Shown: positions 1 through 5,376 of the stretch, one piece after another
Layout: each line of letters starts with the position of its first letter
Numbering within the stretch: the first letter of the stretch is position 1
Source of the DNA: Gemmatimonadota bacterium
GTDB lineage: Bacteria > ARS69
Direction: 5' to 3'
Length of the DNA stretch: 8,586 nucleotides
NCBI GenBank assembly: GCA_021604925.1
Contig: BQJX01000085.1
Coordinates: 1-8,586, forward strand
Translations under genes and position numbers: made by a program
Notes under the pieces: generated by a model
What the model saw: the letters and a program-made list of their open reading frames with translations, nothing else
Databases searched by the model: none
Told to the model about the DNA's origin: nothing

Positions 1-160
1 GTCCACGACCTCGGCCTCCGGGACCGCCACCGCGGCCACGTCCGCCGCCGGGACCACCGGGCCCGCCGCCTCGTCCGCCACGGCCGCCGGGTCCACCGGG
101 GCCTCCGGGACCGCCGGGACCTCCGCTGCGCGGCCCTCCAACACTGGTCTGGGAACTCAA
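1..160 (-). CDS. rpsE: 30S ribosomal protein S5, N-terminal extension only (partial)
   Basis: By position after rplR this should be rpsE, a 30S protein important for decoding fidelity. Only the N-terminal 53 codons are inside the window, and none of the conserved S5 core is reached, so the call rests on gene order. From a TTG at 160, overlapping the rplR stop, the frame reads MSSQTSVGG and then a low-complexity tract (residues 8-53) of 30 Gly, 8 Pro, 7 Arg and 1 Ser, with six consecutive GGP/GGR units at residues 13-30. Gly/Arg-rich S5 N-termini occur in other bacteria. A rival frame from the GTG at 144 would give an acidic Ala/Pro/Val-rich start. I prefer the Gly-rich frame because of the ribosome binding site and because A/T bases then fall almost only in third codon positions. 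Confidence 0.65.
   Translation of the reverse strand, partial: MSSQTSVGGPRSGGPGGPGGPGGPGGRGGRGGGPGGPGGGRGRGGGPGGRGRG
71..124 (-). repeat. Six tandem 9-nt units encoding Gly-Gly-Pro/Arg
   Basis: On the minus strand, six consecutive units of the form GGN GGN CCC (four) or GGN GGN CGN (two) run from 124 to 71. A degenerate continuation reaches the left window edge. Units differ at synonymous third positions, so this is a diverged repeat rather than a recent expansion. It lies within the predicted disordered N-terminus of S5. Confidence 0.75.
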
Positions 161-531
161 AACTTCAGGCCTCCCTTCCGGGCCGCATCGGCGACCGCCT
201 TGACTCGACCGTGGTACAAGCGGCCGCCGCGGTCGAACGCAACGGTGTCGATTCCCTTCTCGATGGCGAGACGCGCGATCTCCGCGCCTACCGCAGCCGA
301 GCGATGCATCTTCTGCGAGCCTTCGCCGCTCGCGACGCTCAGGCCCTTGGAGGTGCTGGAAACCTGCGCGATCGTGCGCTGGGCGTCATCGTCCACCAGC
401 ACGGCCGTCATGTGGGTCAGGCTTCGACGCACGGTGAGCCGCGGCCGCGCTGCCGTCCCCCGGATCTTGTTCCTGATGCGACGGTGACGCCGCTTCAGGG
501 CCTCTCGGCTGACCTGGTTCTTATCCTTCAT
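157..531 (-). CDS. rplR: 50S ribosomal protein L18
   Basis: L18 binds 5S rRNA together with L5 in the central protuberance. The product is 124 residues (usual 115-125). It has a basic N-terminus (REALKRRHRRIRNKIRG, 9-25), then PRLTVRRSLTHMTAVLVDDD (30-49), IAQVSSTSKGL, AAVGAEIARLAIEKGIDTVA (79-98), and the family-typical end FDRGGRLYHGRVKAVADAAR then KGGLKF. The ATG at 531 has GAGGGG about 9 nt upstream. The final TGA overlaps the proposed TTG start of rpsE as TTGA, indicating translational coupling. Confidence 0.97.
   Translation of the reverse strand: MKDKNQVSREALKRRHRRIRNKIRGTAARPRLTVRRSLTHMTAVLVDDDAQRTIAQVSSTSKGLSVASGEGSQKMHRSAAVGAEIARLAIEKGIDTVAFDRGGRLYHGRVKAVADAARKGGLKF
170..177 (-). 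promoter_or_regulatory. Candidate Shine-Dalgarno for rpsE
   Basis: AAGGGAGG on the minus strand, within the last codons of rplR, lies 9 nt before the TTG at 160. The spacing is slightly long but usable. It supports the TTG over a GTG at 144 in another frame, which has no such motif. Confidence 0.45.
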
Positions 532-544
532 CTCAGCGCCCCTC

Positions 545-1081
545 TTAAGCCGCGGCCTTGCCGGCCTTGCGACGAATGAACTCGCCCTCGTACTTCACGC
601 CCTTGCCCTTGTAGGGCTCCGGCGGGCGAAGTCCTCGAACGTTGGCGGCCACCTGGCCGACCTTCTGCTTGTCCGCGCCCTTGATCACCACCTTGGTGGG
701 CTCGGGAACCTCGAACGAGATCCCGTCCCCGGCCGCAATCGTGTGCGGGTGCGAGTACCCCAGGTGCATCACGAGGTCCTTGCCCTTCATCTCGGCGCGA
801 TAACCGACCCCCACGATCTCCAGGGTCTTGGAGAAGCCTTCCGCCACTCCCATCACTGCCGAGAAGATCAGCGTGCGGGTCAGTCCGTGCGCGGAACGGT
901 GCTCCTTGCTCTCGCTCGGTCGCTTGACGACGATCTCGCCGTCGCCGATCTCCACGACCAGGTCGCGGTGAACGTCCACCGACAGCTCGCCGAGCTTGCC
1001 CTTGGCCGTGAAAACGCCGTTCTCCAGCTTGGTCGTGACGCCGGACGGGACCGCAACGGGAAGCTTTCCGATTCTCGACAT
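545..1081 (-). CDS. rplF: 50S ribosomal protein L6
   Basis: L6 sits near the factor-binding (GTPase-associated) region of the 50S subunit and consists of two related domains. The product is 178 residues (E. coli 177). It begins MSRIGKLPVAVPSGVT; domain 1 runs to about residue 80, and domain 2 begins at GFSKTLEIVGVGYRAEMKGK (82-101). The family signature PEPYKGKGVKYEGE lies near the C-terminus, followed by a basic/Ala tail. The ATG at 1081 has GGGGGAG overlapping the rpsH stop. It lies 11 nt after rpsH and 13 nt before rplR. Confidence 0.97.
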   Translation of the reverse strand: MSRIGKLPVAVPSGVTTKLENGVFTAKGKLGELSVDVHRDLVVEIGDGEIVVKRPSESKEHRSAHGLTRTLIFSAVMGVAEGFSKTLEIVGVGYRAEMKGKDLVMHLGYSHPHTIAAGDGISFEVPEPTKVVIKGADKQKVGQVAANVRGLRPPEPYKGKGVKYEGEFIRRKAGKAAA

Positions 1082-1092
1082 GTCTCCCCCCC

Positions 1093-1494
1093 TTACCAGA
1101 CGCTGCAGAGGATTTCGCCGCCGACGCCGACCTTGGTTGCCTCTCGGCTGGTCATGATGCCGCGCGACGTGGAGACGATGGACACGCCCATTCCGCCGAG
1201 TACCCGCGGCATCTTCTGGGCGCCGGCATACCTGCGCAAGCCGGGCTTGGAGACGCGCTGGATCCCGTTGATCACGGGCTCATCGTCGGGCGTGTACTTG
1301 AGATAGACGCGGATGTGGCCCTGGGGGCCCTCATCCTCGATGAACTTGTAGTTCGCGATGAAGCGCTCCTTCAGGAGCACCCGCGCAATCTCCAGCTTCA
1401 TCTTGGACGCGGGAATGTCGGTGCGTTTGTGCCCCGCCGTTCCCGCGTTTCGAATCCTTGTCAGCATGTCCGCAATCGGATCGGACATCGCCAT
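1093..1494 (-). CDS. rpsH: 30S ribosomal protein S8
   Basis: S8 is a primary 16S rRNA-binding protein of the central domain; in E. coli it also represses the spc operon. The 133-residue product (E. coli 130) begins MAMSDPIADMLTRIRNAGTA and contains PASKMKLEIARVLLKERFI (28-46), VYLKYTPDDEPVINGIQRVS and the RNA-binding C-terminal motif IVSTSRGIMTSREATKVGVG, followed by GEILCSVW. The ATG at 1494 has AAGGAG 7 nt upstream, so it is preferred over the ATG two codons later. The stop overlaps the GGGGGGAG ribosome binding site of rplF. Confidence 0.97.
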   Translation of the reverse strand: MAMSDPIADMLTRIRNAGTAGHKRTDIPASKMKLEIARVLLKERFIANYKFIEDEGPQGHIRVYLKYTPDDEPVINGIQRVSKPGLRRYAGAQKMPRVLGGMGVSIVSTSRGIMTSREATKVGVGGEILCSVW

Positions 1495-1584
1495 TCGTGT
1501 ACTCCTTCCAACCGAGGGTCTCGCGCGTCGCCGTTGCGACCCACGACTCGTCGGCTCGAGGTTGCTGCCCCAGTCCCGCCGGTA
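1495..1584 (-). other. rpsN-rpsH spacer, no gene recognised
   Basis: This 90-nt gap is unusually long for this junction. It contains a perfect 5-bp hairpin with a 4-nt loop (GTCGC/GCGAC at 1527-1531 and 1536-1540). An overlapping, mutually exclusive GGGTC/GACCC pairing is also possible (1516-1520 with 1538-1542). At its end is the rpsH ribosome binding site AAGGAG, 7 nt before the ATG. No promoter or terminator is evident. The pairings are short and could be chance. Confidence 0.35.
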
Positions 1585-1770
1585 CTACCAGCTGGCCTTT
1601 ACGATTCCCGGGATCTGGCCTTCGTGGGCCAGTTCGCGGAAGCAAATCCGACACAATCCGAAATCACGCATGTAGGCCCGAGGCCGTCCACAACGACGGC
1701 AACGGTTGTACGCCCGCACCTTGAACTTCGGCTTGCGCTTGCTCTTCTCGATGAGCGCCTTCTTCGCCAA
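1585..1770 (-). CDS. rpsN: 30S ribosomal protein S14, zinc-binding type
   Basis: S14 is a late-assembling protein in the 30S head. This is the short type, 61 residues, with four zinc-ligand cysteines as two CxxC pairs (C24/C27 in RCRRCGRPRAY and C40/C43 in GLCRICFREL), as in Bacillus and Thermus, not the 101-residue zinc-free form of E. coli. It ends in the typical HEGQIPGIVKASW. The start codon is TTG at 1770, with GGGGAG (1775-1780) 4 nt upstream and overlapping the rplE stop; homologues start MAKKAL-type at this residue. It is followed by a 90-nt spacer before rpsH. Confidence 0.96.
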   Translation of the reverse strand: MAKKALIEKSKRKPKFKVRAYNRCRRCGRPRAYMRDFGLCRICFRELAHEGQIPGIVKASW

Positions 1771-1774
1771 AGGT

Positions 1775-1780
1775 CTCCCC
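1775..1780 (-). promoter_or_regulatory. Shine-Dalgarno fixing the TTG start of rpsN
   Basis: GGGGAG on the minus strand overlaps the rplE TAG stop and lies 4 nt before the TTG at 1770. No ATG or GTG is available at a position that would keep the conserved N-terminus. Confidence 0.6.
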
Positions 1781-2325
1781 TAGTTCTTTCTGAACGGGAA
1801 TTTCAGGAGCGTGAGTAGCTCCAGTCCTTCCTCGTCCGTCCCCGCGGTCGTGACCAGGGTGACATTCATCCCCCGGATCTTGGCGACCTTGTCGATGTTG
1901 ATCTCCGGAAACACGATCTGCTCCCGGATTCCCAGCGTGTAGTTCCCGCGTCCGTCGAAGCAGTTGCTGGGCAAACCGCGAAAGTCACGCACCTGGGGAA
2001 TCGCCGTGTTGATGAGGCGATCGTAGAACTCCCACATCCGTGCGCCGCGCAGCGTCACCATGGCGCCCACCGGCATCCCCTCGCGCAACTTGAAGTTGGC
2101 GATGGACTTCTTGGCCTTGCGCACCGACGGCTGCTGGCCGGTGATCTGGCGCAACGTCTTGATGGCGTCCTCCAGGAGGTTCGGGCTCACGCTCGCCTCT
2201 CCCACGCCGATGTTCACCGAGATCTTCTCCAGACCCGGGATCATCATGACGTTCTTGTAGCCGAACTTCTCAGTGAGCGCCGGCCGAACATCCTTCCTGT
2301 ACATCTCCAAGACTCTGGGCGTCAT
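1780..2325 (-). CDS. rplE: 50S ribosomal protein L5
   Basis: L5 carries 5S rRNA into the central protuberance of the 50S subunit and contacts P-site tRNA and S13. The product is 181 residues (usual 178-187). It begins MTPRVLEMYRKDVRPALTEK and contains the family signature region MIPGLEKISVNIGVGEAS (28-45), ITGQQPSVRKAKKSIANFKL (61-80), REGMPVGAMVTLRGARMWEF (81-100), LPSNCFDGRGNYTLGIREQI (118-137) and VTTAGTDEEGLELLTLLKFP near the end. The ATG at 2325 matches homologues, with only a weak purine-rich site before it, so coupling to rplX is likely. The TAG stop forms part of the Shine-Dalgarno of rpsN. Confidence 0.97.
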   Translation of the reverse strand: MTPRVLEMYRKDVRPALTEKFGYKNVMMIPGLEKISVNIGVGEASVSPNLLEDAIKTLRQITGQQPSVRKAKKSIANFKLREGMPVGAMVTLRGARMWEFYDRLINTAIPQVRDFRGLPSNCFDGRGNYTLGIREQIVFPEINIDKVAKIRGMNVTLVTTAGTDEEGLELLTLLKFPFRKN

Positions 2326-2330
2326 GTTGC

Positions 2331-2651
2331 CTAACCTTCGTTCTCGGGAAGAGCTTCGCCGCTCTTCCGTGCAATACGCTGGCGAGTGCCGTCCTGCAGC
2401 ACGTGGTTCCCGATCCGCGAAGGCTTCCCGGACGCCGGATCCAGCACCATCACGTTCGAGACGTGAACCGGAGCCTCGCGCTCCACGATGCCCGCCTGCT
2501 GTCCCGGACGGGCCTTCGTGTGGCGCTTGATGAAATTCACGCCTTCCACGATCACCCGGTCCTTGTCGCGAAAGACCTTCAGCACCTTGCCGGTCTTTCC
2601 CTTGTCCTCGCCGGACACCACCTTCACCTGATCGAAACGTCGGATCTTCAT
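2331..2651 (-). CDS. rplX: 50S ribosomal protein L24
   Basis: L24 is one of two initiator proteins of 50S assembly and binds the 5' part of 23S rRNA. The product is 106 residues (E. coli 104). The N-terminal KOW motif is clear in DQVKVVSGEDKGKTGKVLKV (7-26). It is followed by RVIVEGVNFIKRHTKARPGQ (32-51), ESEAPVH-like REAPVHVSNVMVLDPASGKP (58-77), and a C-terminal tail ending in acidic residues. The ATG at 2651 has AGGAGA within the rplN stop region. It ends 5 nt before rplE. I could not recognise an E. coli-like S8 repressor site at this junction by eye. Confidence 0.96.
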   Translation of the reverse strand: MKIRRFDQVKVVSGEDKGKTGKVLKVFRDKDRVIVEGVNFIKRHTKARPGQQAGIVEREAPVHVSNVMVLDPASGKPSRIGNHVLQDGTRQRIARKSGEALPENEG

Positions 2652-2660
2652 CTGATTCTC

Positions 2661-3029
2661 CTAGACCACTTCCGGAGCGAGCGAGACGATCTTCATGAAG
2701 CGTCGATCGCGAAGCTCCCGCGCCACCGGGCCGAAAATACGCGTGCCCCGCGGCTCCTTCTGGTCGTTCAGAACGACCGCTGCGTTCGTGTCGAACCGGA
2801 TGTACGAACCGTCCTTGCGACGGATCTCCTTCCGGGTACGCACCACCACGGCCTTGACCACTTCGCCCTTCTTCACGTTGCCACCCGGGATCGAACTCTT
2901 GACCGCGAGTACAACCATGTCGCCCACCGACGCGTAGCGACGGCCCGTGCCGCCGAGAACGCGAATCACCAGGCCGCTCTTGGCGCCGGAGTTGTCGGCG
3001 ATCTCTACGATAGTTTCCTGCTGGATCAT
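2661..3029 (-). CDS. rplN: 50S ribosomal protein L14
   Basis: L14 binds 23S rRNA at the subunit interface and, with L19, forms intersubunit bridges; in studied bacteria it is the target of the silencing factor RsfS. The 122-residue length is exactly typical. The sequence begins MIQQETIVEIADNSGAK and has VIRVLGGTGRRYASVGDMVV (21-40), SSIPGGNVKKGEVVKAVVVR (45-64, the family signature region), DTNAAVVLNDQKEPRGTRIF and GPVARELRDRRFMKIVSLAP. The ATG at 3029 has GGGGGAG 8 nt upstream. The stop TAG overlaps the ribosome binding site of rplX, 9 nt away. Confidence 0.97.
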   Translation of the reverse strand: MIQQETIVEIADNSGAKSGLVIRVLGGTGRRYASVGDMVVLAVKSSIPGGNVKKGEVVKAVVVRTRKEIRRKDGSYIRFDTNAAVVLNDQKEPRGTRIFGPVARELRDRRFMKIVSLAPEVV

Positions 3030-3045
3030 GACCGACTCTCCCCCG

Positions 3046-3306
3046 CTACTTCGCCTTCCGGACCGTCTCCGTGTAGCGCCAACGCTTCCGTTTGGAAAGC
3101 GGTCGCGTCTCCATCACACGGACGACATCACCGATCGCGCACGCATTGTCCTCGTCGTGCGCCATGATCTTCATCGTTCGATTGATGATCTTGCCGTAGC
3201 GCGGGTGCTTCACCCGCGTGCGGATCGCGATCACAATCGTCTTGTTCGCGCCGTTGCTGACAACCTCGCCGGTGCGCGTCTTCCGGTGACCCCTGACTTC
3301 CTCCAC
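3046..3306 (-). CDS. rpsQ: 30S ribosomal protein S17
   Basis: S17 is a primary 16S rRNA-binding protein of the 30S body with an OB fold. From the GTG at 3306 the product is 86 residues, close to the usual 80-90. It contains RKTRTGEVVSNGANKTIVIA, then RVKHPRYGKIINRTMKIMAH, DEDNACAIGDVVRVMETRPL, and SKRKRWRYTETVRKAK. A longer version from the GTG at 3339 would add 11 residues (start SRLPGKGEAI) and overlap the rpmC TGA by 4 nt. I prefer 3306 because of the strong Shine-Dalgarno and because the distance to the conserved VVS segment matches E. coli and Bacillus S17. The gene identity is certain; only the start is open. It ends 16 nt before rplN. Confidence 0.94.
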   Translation of the reverse strand: MEEVRGHRKTRTGEVVSNGANKTIVIAIRTRVKHPRYGKIINRTMKIMAHDEDNACAIGDVVRVMETRPLSKRKRWRYTETVRKAK

Positions 3307-3311
3307 GATGG

Positions 3312-3319
3312 CCTCTCCC
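3312..3319 (-). promoter_or_regulatory. Shine-Dalgarno favouring an internal GTG start of rpsQ
   Basis: GGGAGAGG on the minus strand ends 5 nt before the GTG at 3306. The alternative upstream GTG at 3339, which overlaps the rpmC stop, has no such element. This motif is the main sequence reason for preferring the shorter S17. Confidence 0.6.
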
Positions 3320-3335
3320 TTTCCTGGCAGCCGGC

Positions 3336-3551
3336 TCACGAGGCGCCGCCGGCCGTCGCGGCCTCCGACTGCTTCTCCTGGATCAGGGTCTTCACGCGCG
3401 CGATGTCGCGGCGGACCTTCCTGATTCGCAGGGGATCGTCGAGGGGCTGCGTCTGCAACCGGAATTTGAGGTTGAACTGATCCTCGGAAAGCTCGTCCAA
3501 CTTGGTCCGAAGCTCGTCCAGGGTCATCGCTCTCATCTCATTGATCTTCAT
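3336..3551 (-). CDS. rpmC: 50S ribosomal protein L29
   Basis: L29 is a small two-helix protein at the exit-tunnel rim next to L23. The product is 71 residues (usual 60-75). It starts MKINEMRAMTLDELRTKLDE, with helix 1 running to about residue 33. The family signature LRIRKVRRDIARVKTLIQEK (41-60) forms helix 2. The last ten residues, rich in Ala and Gly, are a slight extension. The ATG at 3551 aligns with homologues (MKxxEIRxxT); the only Shine-Dalgarno-like element is GGAG 11 nt upstream within rplP, so coupling to rplP (6 nt gap) is likely. The TGA overlaps an upstream in-frame GTG of rpsQ. Confidence 0.95.
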   Translation of the reverse strand: MKINEMRAMTLDELRTKLDELSEDQFNLKFRLQTQPLDDPLRIRKVRRDIARVKTLIQEKQSEAATAGGAS

Positions 3552-3557
3552 GACGTT

Positions 3558-3983
3558 CTAGTGCTCCGTGGTGAAGTCTGCGCGAGTGATGAAGCGCGTC
3601 TTGATGGGAAGCTTGTGCCGGGCCAACTCCATGGCCTCGCGCGCCAGCTCCACGTCCACGCCCTCCAGCTCGAAAAGGATTCTTCCCGGCTTCACAACAG
3701 CCACCCAGTACTCGGGGGATCCCTTTCCCTTGCCCATCCGCGTTTCCTGCGGCTTTCTCGTGATGGGCTTGTGCGGGAACATCCGGATCCAGATCTTGCC
3801 GCCTCGCTTCACTCGTCGGGTCAGGGCCACACGGGCGGCCTCGATCTGACGACTCGTGATCTTTCCCGGCTCGAGCGCCTGCAGCGCGTACTCGCCGAAG
3901 TCGATGTTCGAACCTCGGATCGCCACGCCACGCATGCGACCCTTCTGCTGCTTGCGGTATTTGGACCGCTTGGGCATCAACAT
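3558..3983 (-). CDS. rplP: 50S ribosomal protein L16
   Basis: L16 binds 23S rRNA and contacts A-site tRNA, completing late 50S assembly. The product is 141 residues (E. coli 136). It begins MLMPKRSKYRKQQKGRMRG and contains the conserved GKIWIRMFPHKPITRKPQE (62-80) and RMGKGKGSPEYWVAVVKPG (82-100). R82 matches the arginine that is hydroxylated in E. coli L16; whether that happens here cannot be told. The ATG at 3983 was kept over the one two codons later because homologues start with M-L/Q-x-PKR. A GGGAG lies about 12 nt upstream, a long spacing, so coupling to rpsC (2 nt gap) may drive initiation. Confidence 0.97.
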   Translation of the reverse strand: MLMPKRSKYRKQQKGRMRGVAIRGSNIDFGEYALQALEPGKITSRQIEAARVALTRRVKRGGKIWIRMFPHKPITRKPQETRMGKGKGSPEYWVAVVKPGRILFELEGVDVELAREAMELARHKLPIKTRFITRADFTTEH

Positions 3984-3985
3984 GG

Positions 3986-4675
3986 CTAACGAGCTCCCGT
4001 TCCGCCGCCCACCGGGGCCGCCATGGCGTGATCCTTCTCCTGGCCGACCTTCGTGAGAATCTCACCCTTGAAGATCCAGACCTTCACGCCGATCGTTCCG
4101 TACGTGGTGCGGCAGGTCACCTGCGCGTAGTCGATGTCCGCCCGCAACGTGTGCAGGGGGACCCGACCCTCGCGGTAGGTCTCCCGGCGCGCCATCTCGG
4201 CGCCGCCAAGACGGCCGCCACACTCCACCCGAATGCCGAGTGCGCCGCGCCGCATGGCCGAAGACACGGCCTTCTTCATGGCGCGACGGAAACCCACCCG
4301 CTGCGTCAGCTGGCGAGCGATGTGCTCACCCACGAGCTTGGCGTCCATCTCGGGCTTGTCCACTTCCTGGATCTCGATGTACACGTCGCGCCCCGTGACG
4401 GTCTGCAACTCGTCGCGGATCTGATCCACCTGCTGTCCCTTGCGCCCGATCACGATCCCCGGCCGCGCGGTGTGGATCACGATGGTCACCTTCTTCGCCT
4501 TGCGCTCGATGATCACCCGGGAGACGCCGGCCTGCGAGAGGCGACGGTCCAGGTACTTGCGGATCATCAGATCCTCTTCGAGCAGGTTGGCGAAGTCGTG
4601 CCCCGCAAACCATCGGGAGTCCCAGGTCTTGACGATCCCGAGACGAAGTCCGACGGGATGGATTTTCTGTCCCAC
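3986..4675 (-). CDS. rpsC: 30S ribosomal protein S3
   Basis: S3 forms part of the mRNA entry tunnel and helicase centre of the 30S subunit. The 229-residue product begins MGQKIHPVGLRLGIVKTWDS, as expected for the family. Its KH domain (about 61-105) has the GXXG loop GRKG at 77-80 within PGIVIGRKGQQVDQIRDEL. The C-terminal domain contains RRAMKKAVSSAMRRGALGIR (130-149) and GTIGVKVWIFKGEIL (193-207), then a short Gly/Ala tail. The start codon is GTG, supported by an excellent Shine-Dalgarno and by homology beginning at this exact residue. The stop is 2 nt before rplP. Confidence 0.97.
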   Translation of the reverse strand: MGQKIHPVGLRLGIVKTWDSRWFAGHDFANLLEEDLMIRKYLDRRLSQAGVSRVIIERKAKKVTIVIHTARPGIVIGRKGQQVDQIRDELQTVTGRDVYIEIQEVDKPEMDAKLVGEHIARQLTQRVGFRRAMKKAVSSAMRRGALGIRVECGGRLGGAEMARRETYREGRVPLHTLRADIDYAQVTCRTTYGTIGVKVWIFKGEILTKVGQEKDHAMAAPVGGGTGAR

Positions 4676-4679
4676 AGTC

Positions 4680-4687
4680 TCCTCCTA
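4680..4687 (-). promoter_or_regulatory. Strong Shine-Dalgarno fixing the GTG start of rpsC
   Basis: TAGGAGGA on the minus strand is a near-perfect complement of the 16S rRNA 3' end. The AGGAGG core ends 5 nt before the GTG at 4675, which supports this non-ATG codon as the true rpsC start. Confidence 0.8.
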
Positions 4688-4696
4688 CGGAGTCGT

Positions 4697-5074
4697 TCAG
4701 GCGGCCGAGGCCGCGCGTTCCTTCTTGGTCCCGACCACGATGGTCAAGTGACTCGTACGCTTCTTGATCCGGTTGGCACGCCCCATGGACCGCGGCCGAA
4801 ACCGCTTCATGGTGGGGCCGCCGTCGACGAACACCTTCTTCACGAAGAGCTCATCCACGTTCATGCGCGGACCCTCTTCTTCCTCCTCGCCCACGAACAG
4901 CGCATTCGCCACCGCGGACCGGAGGAGCTTTTCCACCAGGGGCGACGCCTTCTTGCGCGTTCCCTGAAGAATGACCAGCGCGTTTTCCACATTCTGACCG
5001 CGGATAAGATCGACCACGAGGCGCATCTTCCGCGGGCTGATCCGCATGTGCTTGGCTCTCGCCGTTGCTTCCAT
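4697..5074 (-). CDS. rplV: 50S ribosomal protein L22
   Basis: L22 binds several 23S rRNA domains, and its long beta-hairpin lines the exit tunnel, where macrolide-resistance changes arise in other species. The 125-residue product starts MEATARAKHMRISPRKMRLV and continues VDLIRGQNVENALVIL. The hairpin segment is FVDGGPTMKRFRPRSMGRAN (82-101), followed by KRTSHLTIVV. Residues 63-67 are a run of five glutamates (VGEEEEEGPRMNVDELFV) where many homologues have Asn/His/Asp-rich sequence, which is mildly unusual. The ATG at 5074 follows a GAGG/AGGG-type ribosome binding site. The gaps are 15 nt to rpsS and 21 nt to rpsC. Confidence 0.96.
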   Translation of the reverse strand: MEATARAKHMRISPRKMRLVVDLIRGQNVENALVILQGTRKKASPLVEKLLRSAVANALFVGEEEEEGPRMNVDELFVKKVFVDGGPTMKRFRPRSMGRANRIKKRTSHLTIVVGTKKERAASAA

Positions 5075-5089
5075 GTCTGCCCTCGCCTC

Positions 5090-5374
5090 TTACTTCCTGC
5101 CCTTGGCCTTGTCCGCCTTGCCCGCGTGCCCCCTAAAGGTGCGCGTGGGAGCGAACTCGCCGAGCTTGTGGCCAACCATGTTCTCGGTCACATAGATCGG
5201 GATGAACTTGTTTCCGTTGTGCACGGCCATCGTGTGCCCCACGAAATCGGGGGTGATGGTCGAGCGGCGCGCCCAGGTCTTGACCACGCGCTTGTCGCCC
5301 GACTTGTTCATGGCCTCGACCTTGTTCATGAGGCTCTGCACGATGTACGGACCCTTCTTCAGGGAGCGGCCCAT
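5090..5374 (-). CDS. rpsS: 30S ribosomal protein S19
   Basis: S19 lies in the head of the 30S subunit with S13, near the A and P sites. The product is 94 residues, close to the usual 87-95. It begins MGRSLKKGPYIVQSLMNKVE and contains VKTWARRSTITPDFVGHTMA (36-55), then NGNKFIPIYVTENMVGHKLGE and the family motif FAPTRTFRGHAG (74-85), with a basic C-terminal tail. The ATG at 5374 has a perfect AGGAGG (5383-5388) 8 nt upstream. An open frame continues upstream in antiphase to rplB but is not part of S19. It starts 2 nt after rplB and ends 15 nt before rplV. Confidence 0.97.
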   Translation of the reverse strand: MGRSLKKGPYIVQSLMNKVEAMNKSGDKRVVKTWARRSTITPDFVGHTMAVHNGNKFIPIYVTENMVGHKLGEFAPTRTFRGHAGKADKAKGRK

Positions 5375-5376
5375 GC

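Noticed and set aside
2..139. A CRISPR array or mobile-element repeat, suggested by the repetitive sequence at the left edge.
   Set aside because: The units are 9 nt, contiguous with no spacers, and vary at third codon positions, which is the pattern of a low-complexity coding tract.
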